Positions 53,171-60,088 of a DNA stretch of 64,000 nt are shown here, piece after piece. The notes below the pieces were generated by a model. It did no database searches. It worked only from the letters and a program-made list of their open reading frames with translations, and was not told where the DNA came from. Source of the DNA: Geodermatophilus tzadiensis (GTDB lineage Bacteria > Actinomycetota > Actinomycetes > Mycobacteriales > Geodermatophilaceae); NCBI RefSeq assembly GCF_003002915.1, contig NZ_PVTG01000006.1, positions 149,066 through 213,065 of the forward strand, given 5' to 3'. The number at the start of each line of letters is the position of its first letter. Positions within the stretch are counted from its first letter, which is position 1. The translations under genes were made by a program, and so were the position numbers.

Positions 53171-53226
53171 CCTGACCGCTGACGACGCCGGACGGGGACC
53201 GCCCGCCCGGCAGGACGAGGGAGGCG

Positions 53227-53721
53227 GTGGCGGACGTGGACTTCCAGCACCTGTCGACGCTGCTGTGGCGGGAGCAGGAGCTGCTCGACCTGCTGCTGTT
53301 CAAGGCGGAGGAGAAGCAGTACCTCATCCTGTCGGGCAAGACCCGCTGGCTGGCGCGCATCGCCCACGAGATCGAGGTCGTCCTCGACCAGCTGCGCACG
53401 CTCGAGGTGGAGCGCGCCGCGGTGACCGAGTCGCTGGCCGCCCGGCTCGGCGTCGGCGCCAACCCGTCGCTGCGCCAGCTCGCCGACGTCGCCCCCGCGC
53501 CGTGGAACGACCTGCTGACCCGCCACCACGAGGCGCTGCTCGTGCTCGTCACCGACCTGCGCAGCCTCTCCGACGCCAACCGCGAGCTCATCGAGGGCGG
53601 CCTGGCCGCCCTCGGCGACGCGCTGGTCTCGGTGCGCCAGCCCACGGCCGGCACCTACGGCGCCACCGGCCGCTCCGAGGCCGGCAGCTCCCGCGCGGTC
53701 ACCCTGGACGGTGCCCTGTGA
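53227..53721 (+). CDS. flgN: FlgN-family export chaperone
   Basis: A 164-residue helical protein: LSTLLWREQELLDLLLFKAE at the start and a long central helix, as in FlgN. The family binds FlgK and FlgL before export, and this gene is directly upstream of both. The C-terminal ~25 residues are Ser/Gly/Thr-rich. GTG 53227 follows GAGGG. The stop overlaps flgK. Confidence 0.85.
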   Translation: MADVDFQHLSTLLWREQELLDLLLFKAEEKQYLILSGKTRWLARIAHEIEVVLDQLRTLEVERAAVTESLAARLGVGANPSLRQLADVAPAPWNDLLTRHHEALLVLVTDLRSLSDANRELIEGGLAALGDALVSVRQPTAGTYGATGRSEAGSSRAVTLDGAL

Positions 53722-55151
53722 GCGCCTTCTCCGCCCTCAACACCGCCCGGACGGCGCTGTGGGCCGCCCAGCGCGGCCTCGACGTCACCGGGCAGAACGT
53801 CGCCAACGTCAACACCGAGGGCTACTCCCGGCAGCGGGTCGACCTGGAGGCCATGGGCGGCACCGCCGTCCCGGCGGTCCACTCGGTGAGCAGCGCCGTC
53901 GACGGCGGCGTGGACGCCGAGAAGGTCCGGCGGGTCCGCGACGCCCTCCTGGAGGCCCGCGCCCACCTGGAGACGGCCGACACCGCCCGCCTCACCGCCG
54001 AGAGCGCGGCGCTGTCCCGGGTCGAGGAGGCCTTCCGCGAGCCCGGCGACACCGGCCTGCAGAGCATGCTGACCGCGGTCTGGGCCGGGTTCTCCGACCT
54101 GGCCAACTCGCCGCTGACGCTGGCCTCCCGCAGCCAGGTGCTCGAGCGGCTGGACACCCTGGCCAGCGGCCTGAACACCACCCGCGCCGCGCTCGACCAG
54201 CAGTGGGACCAGACCCGCGACGGCCTGGCCACCCTCGCCACCGAGGTCGACACCAGCACCCGGGCGATCGCCGAGCTGAACGCCACCATCCGGCTGTCGA
54301 CGCTGGCCGACCTGCCGGTCAACGAGCTCGCCGACCGGCGGGACGCCCTGGTGCTGCAGCTGGCGCAGCAGATCGGCGCCACCGCCGTCCCGCGCGCCGA
54401 CGGCGTCGTCGACGTCACCGTCGGCGGCACCAGCCTGGTCTCCGGCGGCAGCGCCGTCGGCGTCCGGCTGGCCGGCACCGCCACGGCCGACGGCGCCGCC
54501 ACCGACCCGCCCCGGCTGGTCACCGTCCCCGGCGGCACGGTGCTGCGCCCGGGCGGGACCGCGGCCGGCCAGCTCACCGCGCTGACCACCACCGTGCCCG
54601 GCTACCGCACCCAGCTCGACGAGTTCGCCCGGTCGCTGGCCGGCACGCTCAACGCCGCGCACGCCCAGGGCTTCGACCTCGCGGGCCAGCCGGGCGGGCC
54701 CCTCTTCGACGACGGCTCCGGCGCGGCTCCCGTCGACCTGAGCACGGTCACCGCCGCGACCATCACCCTGCGGTCGCTGCGACCCGAGCAGGTGGCCGCC
54801 GCGGCGACCGACCCCGCGACCCTCGGGGGCAAGACGTCGGCCGACGGCAAGAACGCCGACGCGCTCTTCCGGCTCAGCCTCGACACCGCCGGCCTGGACG
54901 CCACCTACCGCAGGTTCGTGGTCGCCCTGGGCGTGGAGTCCTCCGTGGCCGCCCGCAACCTGGAGGTCCAGTCGGTGATCTCCAGCCAGGTGGACGCCGC
55001 CCGCGAGTCGGTCTCCGGGGTCAACCTCGACGAGGAGATGACGAACATGCTGTCCTTCCAGCACGCCTACAACGCCGCGGCCCGCATGGTGAGCGCGATC
55101 GACGAGGCCCTGGACACCCTGATCACCCGCACCGGCGTCGTGGGGCGGTGA
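53718..55151 (+). CDS. flgK: Hook-filament junction protein FlgK
   Basis: A 477-residue protein: N-terminal LNTARTALWAAQRGLDVTGQ then NVANVNTEGYSRQRVDL, and C-terminal SGVNLDEEMTNMLSFQHAYN with ARMVSAIDEALDTLI. It is the first junction layer between hook and filament. GTG 53718 overlaps the flgN stop as GTGA. Confidence 0.96.
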   Translation: MSAFSALNTARTALWAAQRGLDVTGQNVANVNTEGYSRQRVDLEAMGGTAVPAVHSVSSAVDGGVDAEKVRRVRDALLEARAHLETADTARLTAESAALSRVEEAFREPGDTGLQSMLTAVWAGFSDLANSPLTLASRSQVLERLDTLASGLNTTRAALDQQWDQTRDGLATLATEVDTSTRAIAELNATIRLSTLADLPVNELADRRDALVLQLAQQIGATAVPRADGVVDVTVGGTSLVSGGSAVGVRLAGTATADGAATDPPRLVTVPGGTVLRPGGTAAGQLTALTTTVPGYRTQLDEFARSLAGTLNAAHAQGFDLAGQPGGPLFDDGSGAAPVDLSTVTAATITLRSLRPEQVAAAATDPATLGGKTSADGKNADALFRLSLDTAGLDATYRRFVVALGVESSVAARNLEVQSVISSQVDAARESVSGVNLDEEMTNMLSFQHAYNAAARMVSAIDEALDTLITRTGVVGR

Positions 55152-55156
55152 CCTGA

Positions 55157-56059
55157 GTGCGCATCACCCAGAAGGCCGTGGCGCAGACCGCGCTGCTCGG
55201 CCTCAACCGCAACCTCACCGAGCTGGGCAAGCTCCAGCAGCAGCTCACCTCCGGCAAGGTCGTCAGCAAGCCGTCGGACTCGCCGACCGGCGTCAACCGC
55301 GCCATGCAGATCCGGCAGGACCAGGCGGCGGTCACCCAGCAGGCCCGCAACATCTCCGACGCGCGGGCCTGGCTGGACACCACCGACACCACGCTGCGGA
55401 CCATGTCCGCGCAGGTGCAGCGGGTCCGGGACCTCACCGTCCAGGTGTCCAACGAGGGAGCGCTGTCCGACAGCGGCCGCACCGCCGTCACCACCGAGCT
55501 GCGGGAGATCCGCAAGAGCCTGATCGGCCTGGCCAACACCGCGGTCGACGGCCGGCCGCTGTTCGGCGGGATCACCACCGGGGCCACGGCCTACGGCGAC
55601 GACGGTGCCTACGTCGGGGTCGGCGGCGCCGCCGGGATCCCGGTCGTGGCGACCACCCGGCGGGTCGCCAACGGGGAGGACGTGCGCATCGACGTCGTCG
55701 GGCCCGAGGCCTTCGGTGACCCCGCCGGCGTCGACCTGTTCGCGCTGGTGGGGAAGATCGCCGACGACGTCGGCAGCGACCCGGCCGCGCTCGGCGGCGA
55801 CCTCGAGGCGCTGGACGCCTCGCTCGAGCGGCTGCTCACCGGGCTGTCGACGATCGGCGCCCGTGCGGCGCGGGTGGAGACCGCCGCGCAGACCAACACC
55901 GACGTGCAGCTCTCGCTGAGCAGGCAGCTGGCCGAGGTCGAGGACGTCGACCTGCCCAAGACGATCATGCAGCTGCAGTTCCAGCAGACCGGCTACCAGG
56001 CGGCCCTGTCGGCCACCTCGCAGGTCATCCAGCCCTCGCTCGTGGACTTCCTGCGGTGA
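55157..56059 (+). CDS. flgL: Hook-filament junction protein FlgL
   Basis: A 300-residue flagellin-like protein: LNRNLTELGKLQQQLTSGKV then SKPSDSPTGVNRAMQIRQDQ at the N-terminus, and IMQLQFQQTGYQAALSATSQ at the C-terminus. It forms the second junction layer. GTG 55157 is 5 bp after the flgK stop; the stop overlaps fliW. Confidence 0.95.
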   Translation: MRITQKAVAQTALLGLNRNLTELGKLQQQLTSGKVVSKPSDSPTGVNRAMQIRQDQAAVTQQARNISDARAWLDTTDTTLRTMSAQVQRVRDLTVQVSNEGALSDSGRTAVTTELREIRKSLIGLANTAVDGRPLFGGITTGATAYGDDGAYVGVGGAAGIPVVATTRRVANGEDVRIDVVGPEAFGDPAGVDLFALVGKIADDVGSDPAALGGDLEALDASLERLLTGLSTIGARAARVETAAQTNTDVQLSLSRQLAEVEDVDLPKTIMQLQFQQTGYQAALSATSQVIQPSLVDFLR

Positions 56060-56460
56060 CGCTCGCCCCCGTCGCCACCCTGCCCCTGCTGGGCATGGTC
56101 ACCCCGCTGCCCGGCTTCCCCGAGTTCCGCGACTACGTGCTCGTCACCGCCGACGGGGACGGGCTGCTGTTCTGGCTGCAGTCCCTGGACGTCGGCGGCC
56201 CGCGGTTCCTGGTCATCCCCCCGGCCCGGTACTTCGCCGACTACGACCCCGTCCTGCCGGCCGCGCTGCTCGACGAGCTCGGCCTCGAGGACCCCGCCGA
56301 CGCGCAGGTCTACGTGCTGGTGACCGTGCCGGCCGGGGGGCCGTCGGCCGCGACGGCGAACCTGCGCGCCCCGGTGGTGGTCAACCCGGCCACCTGGCGG
56401 GCCGCCCAGGTCGTGCTGCCCGACGGACGTCATCCGATCCGGCGGCGCCTCTGCCGATGA
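56056..56460 (+). CDS. fliW: Flagellar assembly factor FliW
   Basis: A 134-residue protein: LPGFPEFRDYVLVTADGDGL then LFWLQSLDVGGPRFLVIPPA, the FliW core. FliW binds either flagellin or CsrA; when flagellin is exported, free FliW removes CsrA from the flagellin mRNA. It is paired with csrA as in Bacillus and Campylobacter. GTG 56056 overlaps the flgL stop. Confidence 0.93.
   Translation: MTLAPVATLPLLGMVTPLPGFPEFRDYVLVTADGDGLLFWLQSLDVGGPRFLVIPPARYFADYDPVLPAALLDELGLEDPADAQVYVLVTVPAGGPSAATANLRAPVVVNPATWRAAQVVLPDGRHPIRRRLCR
56433..56460 (+). promoter_or_regulatory. Weak FliA-like promoter candidate before csrA
   Basis: TCCG, 16 bases, then GCCGATGA at the end of fliW, 87 bp before csrA. The -10 is perfect, the -35 poor, so the call is tentative. 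Confidence 0.35.
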
Positions 56461-56546
56461 GGAAGGGGACGGCGCACCCGCCGTCCTGGCCCGCTCCGGC
56501 GGGCACCGCCACGGAAGGCCGGACACACACCCATGGAGGGGTACCC

Positions 56547-56876
56547 GTGCTCACACTGACCCGCAGCGTCGGCGAGACGATCCGCATCGGCGACGACATC
56601 GAGGTGCACGTCGTCGAGGTGCGCGGCGGCACCGTCCGCCTCGGCTTCAAGGCGCCCCGCGAGGTGGCCATCCACCGCGAGGAGGTCTACCGGCAGATCG
56701 CCGAGGCCAACCTGCTCGCCGCGCAGGTCACCGCCGACACGCTCGGCGCGCTCGCCGCCTTCGCCCCCCGTTCCGACGGGGACGCCGATCCCGCGCCCGG
56801 CGCCGACCCCGCTCCCGCACCCGCTCCGCGGCGGGCCGCGCGGGGCTCCGCCTCGCCGGGGACGCCCGCCCGCTGA
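56547..56876 (+). CDS. csrA: Carbon storage regulator CsrA with extended C-terminus
   Basis: A 109-residue protein. Residues 1-60 are CsrA: VLTLTRSVGETIRIGDDIEV then GTVRLGFKAPREVAIHREEV. The rest (about 45 residues) is an Ala/Pro/Asp-rich tail, long compared with the usual 60-75 residue total. GTG 56547 is chosen because GGAGGGG lies 7-13 bp before it; the longer in-frame ORF from 56457 lacks conserved sequence. An ATGGAG at the Shine-Dalgarno could allow autoregulation. Confidence 0.93.
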   Translation: MLTLTRSVGETIRIGDDIEVHVVEVRGGTVRLGFKAPREVAIHREEVYRQIAEANLLAAQVTADTLGALAAFAPRSDGDADPAPGADPAPAPAPRRAARGSASPGTPAR

Positions 56877-56946
56877 CGACTCGCCACGGACGCCGGCCCG
56901 GCGCCTCGGCAACTCTCGCCGTGGCGCCGGCCCGCCGTGATCGTTC

Positions 56947-56982
56947 GGACACCGTCGTCAGCAACAACTGACGAAGGTGTCC
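56947..56982 (+). terminator. Hairpin after csrA
   Basis: A 15-bp stem with one mismatch (ggacaccgtcgtcag with ctgacgaaggtgtcc) around a CAACAA loop. A second GC-rich partial palindrome lies directly after csrA near 56889-56936. Together they end the flgN-csrA unit. Confidence 0.7.
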
Positions 56983-57069
56983 CCGCACATTGCGTAGGGC
57001 ACGGCGAGTTGTGTGCTCGTCACCGTCCGCTCATGCGCCAGAGTTGCCCCGAGCACGTCACAGGGGGCG

Positions 57070-57528
57070 ATGAACATGCGACAGAGCGTTGCAGCAGTGC
57101 AGGGGACCGGCGTCGAGGCCGGCACCGGTCCGACGGCCGACACCGTCGTCGTGCACGTCCAGCTCCGCCCGCGGCGCGGGTCCACCCGCCGCTGCCTCGC
57201 CGAGCTGGCCGCGCTGGCCGCCGCGCACCCCACCGTCGGCTTCGGCGTCACCGGCCTCGGCAAGGACGAGCGCGTCGTCCGGGTGACCGTGGGCGTCGAG
57301 CTCGGCCCCCGCGAGGCCATCGCGCGCTTCTCGCCGCAGGCCCAGGCCGCCTACGCGTTCGTCAGCGACCTCTTCACGGTCCTCTACGACCACATGCCGG
57401 TGTACGCCGCCGAGCCCGCCCCCGCCGAGCGCGCCGCCGCGGAGGCCCTCCTCCTCGCGGCCGACCCCGAGGTCGCCGCCGTCCCCGGGCCCCGTGGCAC
57501 GCAGCCGGCCGACCACGTCCTCGCGTAA
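57070..57528 (+). CDS. Unknown protein upstream of the divergent sigma factor
   Basis: A 152-residue protein without recognised family. It has a beta-rich part (TVVVHVQLRPRRGSTRRCLA; VGFGVTGLGKDERVVRVTVG), then a helical segment (SPQAQAAYAFVSDLFTVLYD), and an Ala/Glu-rich tail. ATG 57070 has AGGGGG before it. The gene stands in a relatively AT-richer upstream region and is followed by a hairpin repeat and the sigma-like gene. The fold resembles small ferredoxin-like sensors, which is inference. Confidence 0.7.
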   Translation: MNMRQSVAAVQGTGVEAGTGPTADTVVVHVQLRPRRGSTRRCLAELAALAAAHPTVGFGVTGLGKDERVVRVTVGVELGPREAIARFSPQAQAAYAFVSDLFTVLYDHMPVYAAEPAPAERAAAEALLLAADPEVAAVPGPRGTQPADHVLA

Positions 57529-57532
57529 CAGA

Positions 57533-57592
57533 AGGACCTCCCGGCCCCCCACCCCTCGCTGACGCTCGGGGCGGGCCCCCACAGGGAGGCCT
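57533..57592 (-). repeat. Family C repeat, inverted copy
   Basis: A hairpin from aggacctccc to gggaggcct directly after the stop at 57528. Read on the minus strand it carries the family C core GGGGGCCCGC-CGAGCG-AGCGAG-GTGGGGGGC-GAGGTCCTT, as at 10221-10325 and 12480-12585. Confidence 0.7.
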
Positions 57593-57628
57593 GACCGTCG
57601 CCTTCCCCGCGATCGCCCAGGAGTACCG

Positions 57629-58711
57629 GTGAGCCACCCTGCCCCCGCCCCGTCCACCGACACCCGCGCGCCGCTCGTCTTCGGCGGCGTCCCCGAGGCC
57701 GAGGGCTTCGCCCGGGTGCCCATCACGCCGCGCGACCGGGTGCACTTCCGCACCGACCGGGAGCTCCCGCTGGCGCGGCTGTGCGCCGACCTGCCCGACG
57801 GCGTGAGCGTCAGCCACGACGAGGGGGAGGGGCTGTACCGGGTCGACGGACCCTGCGGCCAGGGCGCGGTGCTCGCCGACTGGGTCCGCGCCTGGTGCGC
57901 CACGCACGGCGCCACCACCGTCGGCCTGCGCGCCGAGGCCGACGTCCGCCGGCGCGCGCCGCGCGACCTGCCACCGGCCTTCCTCGAGGACCTGTGCCGG
58001 CACTACATGCCGGTCAGCCTCAAGCGGCTGCAGCGCAACATGAGCACGATCCGGCTGCACCTGCCCGACCCCGACGACCTCGCCCAGCAGGTCGCGGAGT
58101 GGATCCTCAAGGCCGTCGGCCAGTACGACGAGACCAAGGGCGTCCCGTTCGGGGCCTTCCTGGCCACGCAGCTGTCCAAGTGGGTGCACGACCTGGGCCG
58201 CAACGCGCACGGCCGGACGGCGGCCGACACCGAGAACCGGCAGCAGAAGGCGGTCGCCGCCTTCCAGGCCGAGCACCAGCGGCGGCCCACGGAGCGGGAG
58301 CTCGCCGCCTACATGGGGCAGAGCGTGGCCACCCTGCGCCGCAACTCGCAGACCGTCGCCACCCTCAACGGGCTGCGCAACCTGCAGTCGCTGGACGGCA
58401 CGCCGGACGCGACCGAGGTGCTGCTGCCCGACTCCGACGAGGCGCCCGACCAGATCATGGACGAGGCCGAGCAGACCCTGCTCTCGCACGCGCTCACCGC
58501 CGCGTGTGCGCCCGACCCCACCGCTGCACGGGGCCAGCGGGCCGCCCAGCCCAACGTCCTGGGCTGGGCCACCTGGTACCTGACCACCTGGGGCGGGCAG
58601 ACCAAGACGCAGGTCTCGGCCGACCTGGGCACCTCGGTGCGCAACATGAACGTGCACGCCGACCGCGTCGAGCGGGCGCTCAAGGACCGGCTGGCCGAGC
58701 TCGACGAGTAA
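57629..58711 (+). CDS. Divergent sigma-70-like factor with unusual N-terminal domain
   Basis: A 360-residue protein. Residues 1-120 are unlike known sigma regions. Region-2-like: PDPDDLAQQVAEWILKAVGQ then YDETKGVPFGAFLATQLSKW. Region-3-like: QRRPTERELAAYMGQSVATL. The sigma-typical linker DSDEAPDQIMDEAEQ follows, and region-4-like ATWYLTTWGGQTKTQVSADL then GTSVRNMNVHADRVERAL. It differs from FliA and from ECF factors; I do not know a named group. GTG 57629 follows CAGGAG. Location next to the flagellar block suggests, but does not prove, a role in motility. Confidence 0.75.
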   Translation: MSHPAPAPSTDTRAPLVFGGVPEAEGFARVPITPRDRVHFRTDRELPLARLCADLPDGVSVSHDEGEGLYRVDGPCGQGAVLADWVRAWCATHGATTVGLRAEADVRRRAPRDLPPAFLEDLCRHYMPVSLKRLQRNMSTIRLHLPDPDDLAQQVAEWILKAVGQYDETKGVPFGAFLATQLSKWVHDLGRNAHGRTAADTENRQQKAVAAFQAEHQRRPTERELAAYMGQSVATLRRNSQTVATLNGLRNLQSLDGTPDATEVLLPDSDEAPDQIMDEAEQTLLSHALTAACAPDPTAARGQRAAQPNVLGWATWYLTTWGGQTKTQVSADLGTSVRNMNVHADRVERALKDRLAELDE

Positions 58712-58748
58712 CGGGCGGGACGGATCCGATCGGTCCGCCGGATCCGGG

Positions 58749-58775
58749 TCCATCCGGGCCCGGACCTGCCGATAC
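58749..58775 (+). promoter_or_regulatory. Possible FliA-type promoter before the unknown gene pair
   Basis: TCCA, 15 bases, then GCCGATAC, 88 bp before the start at 58863. The -10 is close to the enteric sigma-28 consensus GCCGATAA; the -35 and spacing deviate slightly. Confidence 0.45.
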
Positions 58776-58862
58776 CGAGAGCGTGACCGCGAGTCCTGCC
58801 CGATCCCGCGCCGCCGGCGCCGGAGGGGCGGACCCGCACAGCCGTCCGGGGGGAGGTGCAGG

Positions 58863-59207
58863 GTGAGCATCCTGCCCGCCGGCGACCCCGCCGCCGCGGC
58901 GCTGCTCCCGCACTGGCTGTCGGAGGGGGACCGCGGCGACCTGGCCGCCGTCGTCCGCGACGCCATGGCCGAGCCGGGAGTGCACCCGGTCGCCGCGGTG
59001 CACCTGGCCGACGTGCTCACCGAGCTGCACGTGGCCGCCGCCCGCGACGCCGTCTGGCCCGCGCCGGCCGCGCGCGTGCGCCGGGTGACCGGCTGGGCCG
59101 ACGACGTGCTGCCCGTGCGGCTCTCGGCCGCCGAGCTCGACAGCGTCCTGGACCTCGCCGCGCTGCCGCTCGCCCTGCGTGCCGTCCTCGGGAGCCGCCG
59201 CCCGTGA
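58863..59207 (+). CDS. Small unknown protein, first of an overlapping pair
   Basis: A 114-residue mostly helical protein (LPHWLSEGDRGDLAAVVRDA; VHPVAAVHLADVLTELHVAA; LDSVLDLAALPLALRAVLG). No family recognised; it is not visibly FlgM. GTG 58863 is preceded by GGGGGGAGG. Its stop overlaps the next gene as GTGA, so the two form an operon. Confidence 0.65.
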   Translation: MSILPAGDPAAAALLPHWLSEGDRGDLAAVVRDAMAEPGVHPVAAVHLADVLTELHVAAARDAVWPAPAARVRRVTGWADDVLPVRLSAAELDSVLDLAALPLALRAVLGSRRP

Positions 59208-59962
59208 GCCCCGAGCCCCGCCGGTCCCGCGCCGGCCTGCTGCAGCGGCTGCGGCCCCGGCCGGTCGACGTCGACCTCCTGCACGAGACCGCCACCGCCG
59301 TGCTCCCGGGCCTGGCCACCGGTCGGCTGCGCGCCGCCGTGCTGGCCGACCCCGCCCGCGGCCCGGTGCTGGTCCTCGCCGAGGACGAGCGCCGCGTGCG
59401 CACCCCGCTGCGCGACCTCGCCGAGGACATGACCGACGCCGGCGTGCCGCCGACCGCCGCCGCGGTCGCCGCCGCGCTCACCGACCTCGTCGCCACCCGC
59501 CCGGTCCCCGACGCCGCGGCCGCCGCGTCCGGGGTCGCCGTCCTCGACTGGACCGACCGGGCCCGGGCCGCCGTCGGCTGGCGGGTCGTCGTCCGCCGGG
59601 GGGAGCGCACCGTCGGCTGGACGCCGTCGGACCGCGCCGACGCCGCCGTCGTCGGCCGCACCCGGGCCGCCGCGCTCGGACGCGCCGCCGAGGCCGGGGG
59701 CGTGCTGCGGGTCGAGGGGCCGGTGGCGCTGTGGTCGCACCCCGGCGCGCCGATGCTGGCCTCGGCGGCCCTGGCCGACCCCGCCCGGCTGCTCGCCCAC
59801 ATCGCCGACGCCGGACTGGACCTGGCCGAGCCGCACGTCGTGGTCACGCCGATGCGGCCGGTGGCGTGCGCCTCCGCCGCCGTCGCCGCCCGGCTGGGCG
59901 AGACCGGCGAGGCCTGCGTCCGGCTGCCCTGGTCGCGCCTCCCCGACCTCCGCTGGCTCTGA
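59204..59962 (+). CDS. Unknown 252-residue protein, second of the pair
   Basis: No recognised family. The protein has an Arg-rich start, then alternating Ala-rich helices and strands (RLRAAVLADPARGPVLVLAE; GVAVLDWTDRARAAVGWRVV; RVEGPVALWSHPGAPMLASA) and no signal peptide or membrane segment. GTG 59204 overlaps the previous stop. It ends 1 bp before a 115-bp palindrome. Confidence 0.65.
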   Translation: MSPEPRRSRAGLLQRLRPRPVDVDLLHETATAVLPGLATGRLRAAVLADPARGPVLVLAEDERRVRTPLRDLAEDMTDAGVPPTAAAVAAALTDLVATRPVPDAAAAASGVAVLDWTDRARAAVGWRVVVRRGERTVGWTPSDRADAAVVGRTRAAALGRAAEAGGVLRVEGPVALWSHPGAPMLASAALADPARLLAHIADAGLDLAEPHVVVTPMRPVACASAAVAARLGETGEACVRLPWSRLPDLRWL

Positions 59963-59963
59963 G

Positions 59964-60078
59964 CGGCCCCTCCGCAGGGCCCCGCCGCGAGCTCGCGAGT
60001 GGTGGGGGGCGGAGGGGTCCTTTCTCCCGTCGCCCCCCACGCCTCGCGAGCTCGGCGCGGGCCCCTGCGACGGGGCCG
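59964..60078. repeat. Family C repeat as a 115-bp palindrome
   Basis: The whole interval from cggcccc to ggggccg folds on itself with few mismatches; each arm contains the family C core (GGGCCC, CGAGCTCGCGAG, GTGGGGGGC). It separates the convergent genes ending at 59962 and 60089. Confidence 0.8.
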
Positions 60079-60088
60079 TTCCAGCACG

